From Bacillota bacterium (GTDB taxonomy: Bacteria > Bacillota > UBA4882 > UBA8346), in the NCBI GenBank assembly GCA_029553165.1, contig JAKPCT010000078.1:22212-86211 (forward strand): a stretch of 64,000 nt of DNA, in the 5' to 3' direction. Made by a program: the position numbers and the translations under genes. Of the stretch, positions 24,837 through 34,261 are shown in pieces (position 1 is the first letter of the stretch; each line of letters begins with the position of its first letter). A model generated the notes under the pieces. That model saw only the letters and a program-made list of their open reading frames with translations. It had not been told where the DNA came from and did no database searches.

Positions 24837-25468
24837 GGGTTGGTTCCAAATAAAGCTTTATATAACAATGTAGGAGGTTCGTCATGAACTACGCGGTGAG
24901 TCAAGGAGTATTTTGCAGTGATTGCTTGTAACTCCGCTTCCAAGCTTCGGACAAGTTTATAGTCACTGGTTGATTTTTCGATCTCTACTAACAAAGGATA
25001 TTGCAGGCTGTCGCAGGACATCAATTTCAATGACAGTTGTAACGGTTCATAGAAGCCGAGCCTGTTTTCACCGGAAAATTGCATAAACTCTGAATGATTC
25101 AGGTGTATTAATTCGTTGATAACGTCGTCTTTAGATTGGTGGGTTGATTTTCCTCCCAACATCGCTAAGATTGCACTATTAGTAATACCGTTGGTGATCT
25201 CTTCATCGATCTCTGCGCGGATATTGGCAAAACTGCCGGTATCTACCCCTTTCCAACCCAGAAAAAATTGCGTTGGATTATTATTTTTAACCAGTTCGCC
25301 AACTCTTAACACCTGGTCCTGGTGGTAGAGGCTTAAACCATAGTGATAGGTCTGCCACTTGGAATGGGCAGTTAATGATGACTCCAAAAAAGGAAGTGCG
25401 GCAAAGGCTTCTTCGACAGAGTTGAAAAAGAAGCGGGTTTCTACTTCGTATTGTTTTGGCGATTGCAT
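24833..25468 (-). CDS. CYTH-domain (triphosphate tunnel metalloenzyme-like) protein
   Basis: A 211-residue protein with CYTH features: N-terminal YEVETRFFF (ExExK-like signature, with R in place of K), LRVGE, FLGWKG, a central acidic EIDEEI, LGFYEPL and the late LLVEIEK. These acidic and basic strands form the triphosphate-binding tunnel of CyaB/thiamine-triphosphatase enzymes. Substrate unknown. It overlaps the MTH1-like NUDIX gene by 4 bp, so the two probably act together on a triphosphate. GAGGAGA precedes the ATG at 25468. Confidence 0.75.
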   Translation of the reverse strand: MQSPKQYEVETRFFFNSVEEAFAALPFLESSLTAHSKWQTYHYGLSLYHQDQVLRVGELVKNNNPTQFFLGWKGVDTGSFANIRAEIDEEITNGITNSAILAMLGGKSTHQSKDDVINELIHLNHSEFMQFSGENRLGFYEPLQLSLKLMSCDSLQYPLLVEIEKSTSDYKLVRSLEAELQAITAKYSLTHRVVHDEPPTLLYKALFGTNP

Positions 25469-25618
25469 GGGTTGTTCTCCTCGGTTTAATTAACATTGAT
25501 TTAGTTTGTTTCTACATCTTAGTTAATTTTTCCTGTAATCACTGTTTTATAACTATTCAAGCCTGTTGGTACATGATAAAATAACTGTAAATGAATGTCT
25601 GTTCGTTAGGAGCATAAT

Positions 25619-28003
25619 TTGGCCGGTAAATATGAAGTTAAAGTAGGAGTCCGCGAGTTACTCGAGTTATTTTTTACTCCCAAAGATTTAAATACCACTT
25701 TTATTTCTCCAACCCGGGGGCAAGAAGGAACCGTCGGTCATCAGTTGATCGCAAAGCAACGCCCTCCCGATTATCAACGTGAAGTATATATTGAACATGT
25801 TTACGAAAATGAAGAATATCGACTGGTTGTCCAAGGCCGGATTGACGGTGTTTTAAAACATAATTCCGGGGTAATTGTTGAGGAGATTAAGACAACCTAC
25901 TTTCCGGTTGCCAATTTAAGCTATGGTCAGTTTCCGGTCCATGAAGCCCAACTAAAGCTCTATTTATACTTCTATATGTCGCAATATCCGGAGTTAAACG
26001 TCAAAGGTCAGCTGACCTATCTTAATCTTGAAGATTTATCAGAAAAGTCGTTTTCAATTACGCTCTCCCTTGATGAAGGAGAGCAGTTTTTTAACGGATT
26101 AGCAGTTAAATACCTGGAGGTTATCGCGGATGGTAATTGTTGGCGGCACCTCCGTAATCAGTCGATTCAGGCCTTAGACTTTCCGTTTCCTGATGTCCGG
26201 GCAGGGCAGACGGAGTTGATGGAGGTAGTTACCCAAGCGATTGAACAGGAGCGAGATCTGTTAGTAGAGGCGGCAACCGGGATCGGCAAAACGATCGGAG
26301 TGCTTTTTCCGGCTTTAAAAAGATTGGCATTGAGCAATCGTTATAATCAGATCTTCTTTCTGACTGCCAAAAATGCCGGTAAAGAAGTTTTGAAGAAGAC
26401 GTTACTTACCTTGAAGGAACAGGGATTGCGGTTGCGTACAGTGTTTATTGAGGCCAAAGAGCGGGTTTGCTTCGTCCCTGGGTCGAAGTGTCAGCCGCAG
26501 GATTGTCTCTATGCCGCAGATTATTATCTGAAAGCAAGGTCGGTACTCTCCATTTTGCTGAAGAAGGAATATATTACTCCGGAGGATGTTCTGGAGGCTG
26601 CCAGGGCCTATACGGTCTGCCCTTTTGAATTATCTTTGGACCTTTCATTGAAAGTTGATCTGATTGTTTGCGATTACAATTATCTCTTTGATCCTGGGGT
26701 ATATTTGCGGCGGTTTTTTGCGCAAAACCGGAAAGACTTTCTCTTTTTAGTAGATGAAGCCCACAACTTGGTAACCCGGGGGCGGGAGATGTATTCGGCA
26801 ACCTTCTCGGAGCATCGGATTAATGAGTTTTGCCGGATGATCCAAGGCTATAACCGCAACATCTTTAATGCTGTTGAGGCTATAATTGCGTTTTTCAATA
26901 GCTGGCGCCGGGAGATGGTGTCAGAGCATTCGCAAGTTTCAGGTTTTTTACTCGAACATTTGCCGGAATTCTTTATTCCGTCCCTGGAAAAATTAATCGC
27001 TTTACTGGAGTTTCAAATAAAAGAAGATCTGTTTTCTGAACTGCGTGAGATTATCTTAACTTTCTATTTTGAGGTGACGGCGTTTACCCGTCTGGCACAA
27101 TTGGCGGGCGGTAAATATTCCAAGGAGTATGCGTTGTATGTAAAGCATGAATTTGAAGCCGGAGAAGAACTTCTGTTACGGATTTATTGTTTAAATCCCG
27201 GATTGTTATTGCGGGAACGGTTGGAACATGGCCGATCAGCAATCTTTTTTTCGGCAACTTTGACTCCGTTTTCATACTTTTTGGAGTTGTTGGGGGCAAG
27301 GCCGGATACGTTAACAGTCCAGTTAACTTCACCTTTTCCCCAGGAAACCCGGTTGTATCTCCATCAAGCAGGGATCGATACCCGCTACCGGGCACGTAAT
27401 CAGACAGCAGCGGAATTGGCAAAATGTATTCTGAAGATGGTGACGGCGCATAAGGGAAATTATCTGGTTTTTTTTCCATCGTATTCATATTTGCAGACGG
27501 TATTGCCACTGGTGAAGGTGCTTTTGATGGGGAAAGCCAATCTCTTTGTCCAGATTCCGGCGATGAATGAATCGCAGCGACGGGAGTTTCTGCGAAAGAT
27601 CACTGATACCGGTGCTGAAAACTCCAATGTTGGTTTGGCGGTTTTAGGCGGCAGTTTCGGAGAAGGGATCGATCTGCCGGGAGAGCAACTGGAAGGAGTA
27701 ATGATTGTTGGTCCTGGGTTGCCAGCGGTCTCTGAGGAACAGGAGTTAATCAAAGTCTATTTCGATGAGCGCGGTGGGCATGGTTTTCTCTATGCTTACT
27801 TGATCCCGGGGTTGATCAAAGTGATCCAGGCTGCCGGCCGGGTGTTCCGGACCCCGGATGATCGGGGAGTGGTGATTCTGGTGGATGACCGGTTTTTGGG
27901 GGAACACTATCGGGAGTTGCTGCCCCCGGATTGGTTTAAGCCGGGGAGGGAGTTTTCGGTAGCTGACCTTGATGAAGTGCTACAGGAATTTTGGAAGGAA
28001 TAG
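25619..28003 (+). CDS. PD-(D/E)XK nuclease-like domain fused to XPD/DinG-type helicase
   Basis: A 794-residue fusion. Residues about 1-185 look like a RecB/Cas4-type nuclease fold (GRIDGVL, VIVEEIKTT as D...ExK). A superfamily 2 helicase follows: Walker A ATGIGKT near 219, four Cys that could ligate an iron-sulfur cluster (RVCFVPGSKCQPQDC, TVCPF), DEAH near 378, GGSFGEGIDLPG and the motif VI QAAGRVFRTPDDRG. By analogy with DinG/XPD it should unwind DNA 5'-3', coupled to nuclease processing. It starts at TTG 25619 after TAGGAGC. It ends 7 bp from the convergent FRG gene. Confidence 0.88.
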   Translation: MAGKYEVKVGVRELLELFFTPKDLNTTFISPTRGQEGTVGHQLIAKQRPPDYQREVYIEHVYENEEYRLVVQGRIDGVLKHNSGVIVEEIKTTYFPVANLSYGQFPVHEAQLKLYLYFYMSQYPELNVKGQLTYLNLEDLSEKSFSITLSLDEGEQFFNGLAVKYLEVIADGNCWRHLRNQSIQALDFPFPDVRAGQTELMEVVTQAIEQERDLLVEAATGIGKTIGVLFPALKRLALSNRYNQIFFLTAKNAGKEVLKKTLLTLKEQGLRLRTVFIEAKERVCFVPGSKCQPQDCLYAADYYLKARSVLSILLKKEYITPEDVLEAARAYTVCPFELSLDLSLKVDLIVCDYNYLFDPGVYLRRFFAQNRKDFLFLVDEAHNLVTRGREMYSATFSEHRINEFCRMIQGYNRNIFNAVEAIIAFFNSWRREMVSEHSQVSGFLLEHLPEFFIPSLEKLIALLEFQIKEDLFSELREIILTFYFEVTAFTRLAQLAGGKYSKEYALYVKHEFEAGEELLLRIYCLNPGLLLRERLEHGRSAIFFSATLTPFSYFLELLGARPDTLTVQLTSPFPQETRLYLHQAGIDTRYRARNQTAAELAKCILKMVTAHKGNYLVFFPSYSYLQTVLPLVKVLLMGKANLFVQIPAMNESQRREFLRKITDTGAENSNVGLAVLGGSFGEGIDLPGEQLEGVMIVGPGLPAVSEEQELIKVYFDERGGHGFLYAYLIPGLIKVIQAAGRVFRTPDDRGVVILVDDRFLGEHYRELLPPDWFKPGREFSVADLDEVLQEFWKE

Positions 28004-28010
28004 TCCGTAA

Positions 28011-28859
28011 TTAGAGTTTAAATCGTTTCTTTAATTCCAGGGCTAAATGCTGTAAGTCAGGATAAACGCTTGATTTGTTGATTCCCAGGATGTTCAGTTC
28101 TTCTAAGAGTCTTTCGGCATGTTTGCCAGGAATGACGAATTTAAAGAGATAACCTTCTTTGATTAAACCGGTATTGTGATAGATTGTGCCGAAGTCTTCT
28201 TCCCGGGTTCCGTGGATGGTAAAACAGCTGCGTTGGGAGAGGATCCGGAGATCCAGGTAATTGGTGTGAATTGCAACCGGAAGGGTTGCTTGTTCAAGAT
28301 TAGCAATCTGCGACCAATACTCTTTGGGAGTGAACGCCAGCCGGAAATGTGGCAGTTGGGGTTGGGTTGCCGCAGGCTGGGTATCTGTGTTAATGGCAGA
28401 CTGATTGGGGAAGCCGGAGATTGAAGCCTGTGCGTTTAATTTAAAAGGATGTAAAACCCAGACAGTCGGATTAAGCCGTGCTTTTTTACAACTGCATTTC
28501 TCATTGTAGGAGTCTAAAGCAAAAAACAACGCCAAGAGGAGGCTTTCAGTCCAATCCAGTAACCTGGTAGGTACACCGTAGTGCTGCATCAGGAACAGCC
28601 ATTTATCTAATTGATCAGTATTCGGAACGTCTTTAAGTGCGGTGGCGCGGTTGCGAAAGGTTATATTTAATTGGTATTCGTCATATTTGGCTCGGAAAAG
28701 CGAGGGTAGCGGAGGATCCTCACGGTCTTGGCCGCGAAACCAGGCGCAACCGGAAGCGTTGTCAAACTTCCATTGGCTGGTATGATCGGTAATTGCTTTG
28801 ATTATTGCAGTGATAGAATAATTGGAGATTGTAGCTTGAGCAAATATTAACTTCGCCAC
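28011..28859 (-). CDS. FRG-domain protein
   Basis: A 282-residue protein with the FRG domain hallmark WFRGQDREDPPLPSLFR near 44-60 and YGVPTRLLDWTESLLLALFFAL near 95-115, a domain of unknown biochemical function. The C-terminal half is unassigned, and no membrane segment is seen. Start GTG 28859 lies inside the 3' end of the upstream membrane-protein gene (98-bp overlap in another frame) with only a weak binding site. The true start is therefore uncertain. FRG proteins occur in some phage-defence contexts, but nothing else here supports that. Confidence 0.75.
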   Translation of the reverse strand: MAKLIFAQATISNYSITAIIKAITDHTSQWKFDNASGCAWFRGQDREDPPLPSLFRAKYDEYQLNITFRNRATALKDVPNTDQLDKWLFLMQHYGVPTRLLDWTESLLLALFFALDSYNEKCSCKKARLNPTVWVLHPFKLNAQASISGFPNQSAINTDTQPAATQPQLPHFRLAFTPKEYWSQIANLEQATLPVAIHTNYLDLRILSQRSCFTIHGTREEDFGTIYHNTGLIKEGYLFKFVIPGKHAERLLEELNILGINKSSVYPDLQHLALELKKRFKL

Positions 28860-29745
28860 CTTTGGTTGTTATAGCAGACTTAAAAAGAAATTTTTGCATT
28901 AAATAACCGATCGCCAATCCGCCAAGGATTGCTCCTAATGCATGGACCAATGTTTCACCGACGCTATCTTGAATCAGTAATGGATTTCTGCCCAGCACTC
29001 CAAAGATCTGGACAATTAATGAGCGACAGGTAACTAAGATTAAGGCGGCTTTAATGGGTAAATAATCTGAACTCCAGAGGTTGGTGCTATAGTAAATGAT
29101 CAGGCCAAGCCAGGCTCCTAGACCCAATTCACTTAGAATACCCAACACCTGACTGGGATTGGTTAGCAGCCACATCAAGCTGGAAGATTCCATTGTTGTC
29201 AATTTAGCTAAACCAAAATATTTTGCAAGCAGAGTAAGACCTTCAGCAATCGGCCAGCCTGCCCAACCGATTGCCATCGCCAGTAATGGTTTGTCCGTCT
29301 TCAATGATTTTCCCATCCAATTTTTAAAGAGATATTTTTGGTACAAAAAACCGACCCATAGTCCTGCCAGTGCGGCTGCCGAGGCATGGATGTAATTGCC
29401 GATTACAGTTTGTGCCACTACTTCGTTCTTTCCAAGTACTCCAAAAGTAAGAAAAAAGATCGATTCGCCGGTCATTGCCAAGAACATCGTCTTGATTGGG
29501 AAAAATGCTGTTCCCCAAATATTAGCGCTGTAATATGCTAATAAGAAATACCAATTGACTACTGTGAATAAACCAATGATTCCCATTGTAAAATGAGGCT
29601 CGCCGTTACTTGAAAGAAAACTGAAGGTTTCAAAAGCGGTTAAATTCGTTAAGCTCAAGTATTTCATCAGCATGGTATAGCCTTCAAGAATTGGCCCGGC
29701 TGTCAATGAAAGTAAAAGTGCCAGTAAAGGTTTGTCGGTTTTCAA
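28762..29745 (-). CDS. Integral membrane protein with internal duplication
   Basis: A 327-residue protein composed of two homologous halves (about 1-148 and 149-295). Each begins KTDKPLLA and contains about four hydrophobic segments, a glycine-rich turn and a terminal YLMQKFLFK or LYQKYLFK. I do not recognise the family. The last 30 residues are hydrophilic, do not match the repeats and lie in the overlap with the FRG gene, suggesting the original end was lost. The start is TTG 29745 after AAGGAAC. A third, truncated copy of the second half lies immediately upstream. Confidence 0.7.
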   Translation of the reverse strand: MKTDKPLLALLLSLTAGPILEGYTMLMKYLSLTNLTAFETFSFLSSNGEPHFTMGIIGLFTVVNWYFLLAYYSANIWGTAFFPIKTMFLAMTGESIFFLTFGVLGKNEVVAQTVIGNYIHASAAALAGLWVGFLYQKYLFKNWMGKSLKTDKPLLAMAIGWAGWPIAEGLTLLAKYFGLAKLTTMESSSLMWLLTNPSQVLGILSELGLGAWLGLIIYYSTNLWSSDYLPIKAALILVTCRSLIVQIFGVLGRNPLLIQDSVGETLVHALGAILGGLAIGYLMQKFLFKSAITTKGGEVNICSSYNLQLFYHCNNQSNYRSYQPMEV

Positions 29746-29796
29746 TTTTGTTCCTTCATCCTGATTTTTTATTGGTTATTTTATTGTTTGTTAACG

Positions 29797-30173
29797 TTTG
29801 GAAGATTATACTCGGATACGAGATAGAATAGTTTGAGATTTTTACTTGAGCTGTCAACCTTTGTTCCCTGTGACTGTCTGCTTCGACTCTAACAGAAATT
29901 TTTGCATTAAATAACCAATCACCAATCCGCCCAGGAGCGCTCCTAATGCGTGAGCGAATATTCCACTGACGCTTTGAATCATTAATGGGTTTTTGCCCAG
30001 CAATCCGAAGATCTGGAAGATCAATATCCTACAGGTTAATAAGATTATAGCAGCTTTAATGGGGAAATAATCTGATCCCCAGAGATTGGCGCTGTAGTAA
30101 ATTATCAAGCCAAACCAGGCTCCCAGTCCTAATTCACTGAGGACTCCCAAAGCGAAACTTTGGAAGATTATAC
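29797..30173. repeat. 15-bp direct repeat flanking the truncated membrane-protein copy
   Basis: TTTGGAAGATTATAC occurs at 29797-29811 and 30159-30173, and the bases that follow also look related. On the minus strand each copy reads GTATAATCTTCCAAA and contains TATAAT, so it may represent a duplicated promoter -10 region. Confidence 0.8.
29854..30158 (-). pseudogene. 5'-truncated copy of the duplicated membrane protein
   Basis: The open frame (98 residues from a TTG at 30150) closely resembles the C-terminal half of the neighbouring gene's second repeat: LSELGLGAWFGLIIYY, SDYFPIKAAIILLTCR, LGGLVIGYLMQKFLLE. The nucleotide similarity to 28868-29150 is obvious by eye. Upstream coding sequence is missing, and a 15-bp sequence found at 29797-29811 recurs at 30159-30173 right at the break. 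It reads as a tandem duplication followed by a deletion. Confidence 0.75.
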
Positions 30174-30195
30174 GCAGGGGATAAGAATGAGATTA

Positions 30196-32745
30196 TTATT
30201 TGTTTTTTGGCGGGAAAGTCAATGTGAAAGTGGTACCAATACCTGAAGTGTTGGGGGTAACGTTTATTTGGCCACCCATCTCTCTCATATAGTTGGCGCA
30301 AGTATGCAAAGTAAAACCATGACCACCGGGTTTGGTGGTAAACCCGTAGTTGAAAATTTGAGTAAAATTCTCCGGGTTAATGCCTTCGCCGGTATCGATA
30401 ATTTGAAGCACTACATTGTCTTCGGGATCTGAAAATACTTTAACAGTAAGGTAACGGCTATCTACTGGGGTATTGTACATCGCTTCAACGGCGTTTTTGA
30501 TCAGATTGACCAAGATATAGTACAACTTATTTTTGGAGAAGACAACAGGCTGAACTTGGAGATAATCTTTGATAACAATTATTTGATTATTATTTAGTAA
30601 ACTTTCCAGAAAACGCAAGGAATCATCAATTAAGACAGCAGGATCCAGCGCTTCAGTCAGGGTGACTGCTGTAGTGAAATCTTGGAGTGAACGCATACTT
30701 TCATGGATCAATGCGATTTTTTCCGTCAACAGTTTGTATTCGCTGATAATCTGGCTGTGCTCTTTTTGGATTTCCTTCCCGAGTATTTCATAATAATCAA
30801 TCAGTTTTGGGAATTCGTTGTTGCCATTTAAATTATTAAATTCGTTGCGATATGTAGTCAACAATTGATTAGCTTTAATAAGACCGTTAACTTTTGATTG
30901 GGCAAGAATACTGCCAATTGTTTCTGAGGCAACACAGGCGCTGTTGAGCAGATTGCCAATATTGTGCATTACATTGACAGAGATTTCGGCCATTCCGGCA
31001 CGATGAGCGTTTTCAACCATTTGTTGTTGAGTTTCGACCAGTTGTTTGGTTCGTTCAGCAACTTTTTTCTCCAGTTCACTGGTGTAGTTAAGGATTTCAC
31101 TCATCAGGGACAATTGCCGGATGCTTAAGGTGAGTTGGGGAAAGAGTGTTGCATCGACATAGAATTCTGAGATATTAATATCAAAAAAAATGTAACCAAT
31201 ATTAAAAATGGGAATAATAATCGCTGAGTTACTGTCGGGATTATCAAACCATCCTGGGATCAGCAATTTTGTTGAGAAAACATTAGGTATTTCAATTTGT
31301 TTCTTACTAAAATAAAAAGTGACTTGTGCTTGGTTAAGTTCGGTATTCTCATAACGACAGAGAAAAAAATTTTGAATATTGAGGCGGTTCAAAGCTTTTT
31401 TATAATAGTTCAGATGTTCGGCACCCATGGTCCAAGAATTGTTCAACTCAAGGATTAATGTAGTGAGAACATTAATCTGCTCTTCAAAAAGCGAGTCAGT
31501 GGCAGTCTTGTTATGTTTGATAATATTTCCTAAAATCTCATTTGCGTCAGCCCGTAATTCGGATAAACGTTCCTTTTGATTGTCTTTCGAAACATTTTTT
31601 AATAGAAGGCTCAACAATCTGATTACCTGATACCATTTTGGAATCTCCACATCATTTTTAATACCTTGTTTAACAGTTTGAGATAAAAAGTTTAAAAAAG
31701 GAGCGGTCGATCCACTGATTGCGGTGTAATAGTGGTAAGTCAAATCAAAAGCCCAATTAGAATCTTTCATTTTAGCGTTGATTTCCGGAAATTGTGCTAA
31801 TACATGAGAAGCAATTTGCTCAACAATCTCTTGCGGATTATCCGCTTTGATTGTTGTAAAAGGCAAATTGTTGGCGAGATTATCAACAATATAATTATCG
31901 GTATTACAACCACAGGAATTACGAATAATCATATGTGCCGGCACAGTTAGGGACGAGATCTCTTTATTCTGAATTAATGCCAAAATGTTTTTTAAAGATT
32001 CACAACCCATTTTATAAAATGGTTGTGAGACCGTTGTTAGAGAAGGTTCGGAACTTTTTGCTTTATGAATATCATCAAATCCACCGAGCCCAATATCATC
32101 CGGGATAATAAAACCACGATTCTGCAACTCCTGCATCGCTCCTAATGCCATAAAATCGTTAGCAGCGATCAGTGCATCAAATTTAATTTTTTTCTCGTCC
32201 AAAAAATATTGAACCGCCGCAGGACCCGAGCTCCAGAAATCACCATAATAGACGAAGTCGGGATTATAATCTAGGCCGTGAGCCTCCAATGCTTCTTTGT
32301 ATCCTTCCAAACGGTGTTCAGCCTCGACATTGTTGGCCGGGCCGCTGATATAAGCAATCTGACGGTAATTGTGAACGCTGATAAAGTGCTCAACTAATTC
32401 GCGCATCCCAGTTTTGTTATCGACTACCATGCTTAGATACCCTGAAAGCGGAGGACCAATATTAATGATCGGTATGGGCTCAAACAAACGGAGAAAATCG
32501 ATCATATTCTGTTCACTGGTAAAACTGCCAATACATTCGGTAATACAGATAATTCCGTCAATATGTTCTTTGTCAATAAGGTTGTATGCTTTATTCCGCG
32601 TCCAACTGCGATATTGACCACCTGCGAGAGTGATCAAATTAACATCTAACAACTTAGCAGTCTGTGCAACTCCATCCCAGATTGGAGTTTCAGTTGCTTG
32701 AAAGTCATTGATTAAAAGCGCGATAGTTGGACGATTACTCTTCAT
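30196..32745 (-). CDS. Sensor histidine kinase with cytoplasmic LacI-type sugar-binding domain
   Basis: An 849-residue protein. Residues about 8-280 resemble the ligand domain of LacI/GalR regulators (VDNKTGMRELVEHFISVHNY, IAYISGPANN, DALIAANDFMALGAMQEL, DIGLGGFDDI, PSLTTVSQPFYKMG). No helix-turn-helix precedes it, and there is no signal peptide or membrane segment. A middle region (about 290-560) leads to a coiled coil and a kinase core with VMHNIGNLLNS (His about 593), VNLIKNAVEAM and DTGEGINPENF. It should sense a small molecule, probably a sugar, in the cytoplasm. No response regulator is adjacent. Confidence 0.85.
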   Translation of the reverse strand: MKSNRPTIALLINDFQATETPIWDGVAQTAKLLDVNLITLAGGQYRSWTRNKAYNLIDKEHIDGIICITECIGSFTSEQNMIDFLRLFEPIPIINIGPPLSGYLSMVVDNKTGMRELVEHFISVHNYRQIAYISGPANNVEAEHRLEGYKEALEAHGLDYNPDFVYYGDFWSSGPAAVQYFLDEKKIKFDALIAANDFMALGAMQELQNRGFIIPDDIGLGGFDDIHKAKSSEPSLTTVSQPFYKMGCESLKNILALIQNKEISSLTVPAHMIIRNSCGCNTDNYIVDNLANNLPFTTIKADNPQEIVEQIASHVLAQFPEINAKMKDSNWAFDLTYHYYTAISGSTAPFLNFLSQTVKQGIKNDVEIPKWYQVIRLLSLLLKNVSKDNQKERLSELRADANEILGNIIKHNKTATDSLFEEQINVLTTLILELNNSWTMGAEHLNYYKKALNRLNIQNFFLCRYENTELNQAQVTFYFSKKQIEIPNVFSTKLLIPGWFDNPDSNSAIIIPIFNIGYIFFDINISEFYVDATLFPQLTLSIRQLSLMSEILNYTSELEKKVAERTKQLVETQQQMVENAHRAGMAEISVNVMHNIGNLLNSACVASETIGSILAQSKVNGLIKANQLLTTYRNEFNNLNGNNEFPKLIDYYEILGKEIQKEHSQIISEYKLLTEKIALIHESMRSLQDFTTAVTLTEALDPAVLIDDSLRFLESLLNNNQIIVIKDYLQVQPVVFSKNKLYYILVNLIKNAVEAMYNTPVDSRYLTVKVFSDPEDNVVLQIIDTGEGINPENFTQIFNYGFTTKPGGHGFTLHTCANYMREMGGQINVTPNTSGIGTTFTLTFPPKNK

Positions 32746-33063
32746 TGCTGTTTCCTCATCTTGTATTTTAGAAAAAATGTTAGTATTAAATATATCGGTT
32801 GATTTTAATTTCTTATAAACTTAAAAGATTAAAATCATCAGTTATTTGGATTGCCAATTTTTAGAAGACTATTTGACGATTATTTCCATATCCATTATTT
32901 TAGCTGATTCGGTAAGTCAAAGGAAGTGAATTCTTTCAAATTGATAATTAATCTTTGGGTGGCTGGTTGAATGGTTTGTTTGAAGAGAATGAAAAAATGA
33001 TATAATTAGCATGGATATTCTATGGTGATACAATAATATTCCAATTAAGGAGTAATACATAAA
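32746..33063. other. Intergenic region between divergent kinase and glycosyltransferase genes
   Basis: AT-rich, 318 bp. No gene seen. TATAAT at 33001-33006 with a weak TTTGAA 16 bp upstream (32979-32984) could drive the glycosyltransferase gene. Nothing else recognised. Confidence 0.5.
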
Positions 33064-34182
33064 ATGCAAAAAAAGAAGTTAATGCATGTAGCACAATCAG
33101 CAGGTGGTGTTAAGAATTATATATCTATGCTTTTGAAAAACATGGATCGATCAAAATATGAACAAGTATTGGTTTGTTCTTTGGATTATGATTACAATGA
33201 TTTTGCTGATCTAGTTGATTGCTTTGAGTACGTTGACATGATCCGGGAAATAAGTATATGGAAAGATATATGTTGTTTAATAAAGCTAAGAAGAATAATT
33301 AAAAAATATAAACCGGATGTAATATATCTACATAGTAGTAAGGCAGGGGCATTAGGAAGATTGGCCAATATTGGAATCAGGAATACGGTTCTATATAATC
33401 CGCATGGCTGGCCCTTTAATATGCATTGTTCTTCTGGAAAACAAACTTTATATAGATTGGTTGAGAAAGCTTTAGCATTATTGACCGACCATATAGTTGT
33501 AATTTCTGATGCTGAAAAAAAATCAGCCCTAATTAATGGCATTTGTCGACAATCAAAAATGAGGGTTGTTTACAATGGAATTGATATTGATGAATATAAT
33601 AATTTAAGTAAATCATTTTTACTGACACGGTCTCTATTAGGAATACCTGAAGAGGCGTACGTTATTGGAGCTGTTGGACGTTTAAGTAAACAGAAGGCAC
33701 CGGACACGTTTGTTAAAGCTGCAGCTTTAATAAAGAAAGAAATTCCATCAGCATATTTTATATTAGTGGGTGATGGAGAGGATCGGAAACAAATTGAGAA
33801 AATTATAAAGGAGAATAATTTAGACAATTGTCTCTTAATAACCGGATGGGTAAAAAACTCATACGAATATATCAATCTTTTTGATCAGGCGTTGTTGTTA
33901 TCAAGATGGGAAGGATTTGGCTTAGCACTTGCTGAGTATATGATTTCAAGAAAACCAATAATTGCAACACGAGTTGATGCAATACCGGACATAATTAGTG
34001 ACGGAGAGAATGGGCTGCTGGTTGAAGTCGATAATATAGATCACATTTGTAATACGGTGGTCAAGTTATATCATGATGAAGCTCTAAAAAAAGAATTGGT
34101 TGAGAATGGATATAGAACGGTTTGTGGAAGATTTGACATCAAAAGAGTTGCAAAGGAACATGATTTGTTGATTAATGACTGA
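33064..34182 (+). CDS. GT4-type glycosyltransferase
   Basis: A 372-residue GT-B glycosyltransferase. The N-terminal half has LMHVAQSAGGVKNYISML, IYLHSSKAGALGRLA and NPHGWPFNMHC. The C-terminal donor-binding half has VGRLSKQKAPDTFVKAA, LVGDGEDRKQIEKI and the E-x7-E motif SRWEGFGLALAEYMISRKPI. Such enzymes build exopolysaccharide or cell-surface glycans at the membrane. The gene is visibly more AT-rich, with many AGA and ATA codons, and lies alone between sugar-metabolism genes. That suggests later acquisition. AAGGAG precedes the ATG by 11 bases. Confidence 0.88.
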   Translation: MQKKKLMHVAQSAGGVKNYISMLLKNMDRSKYEQVLVCSLDYDYNDFADLVDCFEYVDMIREISIWKDICCLIKLRRIIKKYKPDVIYLHSSKAGALGRLANIGIRNTVLYNPHGWPFNMHCSSGKQTLYRLVEKALALLTDHIVVISDAEKKSALINGICRQSKMRVVYNGIDIDEYNNLSKSFLLTRSLLGIPEEAYVIGAVGRLSKQKAPDTFVKAAALIKKEIPSAYFILVGDGEDRKQIEKIIKENNLDNCLLITGWVKNSYEYINLFDQALLLSRWEGFGLALAEYMISRKPIIATRVDAIPDIISDGENGLLVEVDNIDHICNTVVKLYHDEALKKELVENGYRTVCGRFDIKRVAKEHDLLIND

Positions 34183-34261
34183 TTTGTCTTCTCAGAGAAT
34201 TACTATTATGACTTGGCTAAACAATGGAAACGATTGTGATCGAATTAATATTATTAATTGT

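Noticed and set aside
25619..32745. Defence island (nuclease-helicase, FRG, membrane proteins, kinase)
   Set aside because: Genes are in different orientations, several have housekeeping or sugar-sensing features, and no known defence partner genes, phage or mobile genes are present.
30196..32745. LacI-type transcription repressor
   Set aside because: The N-terminal helix-turn-helix is absent and the C-terminus is a histidine kinase, so it is not a DNA-binding repressor.
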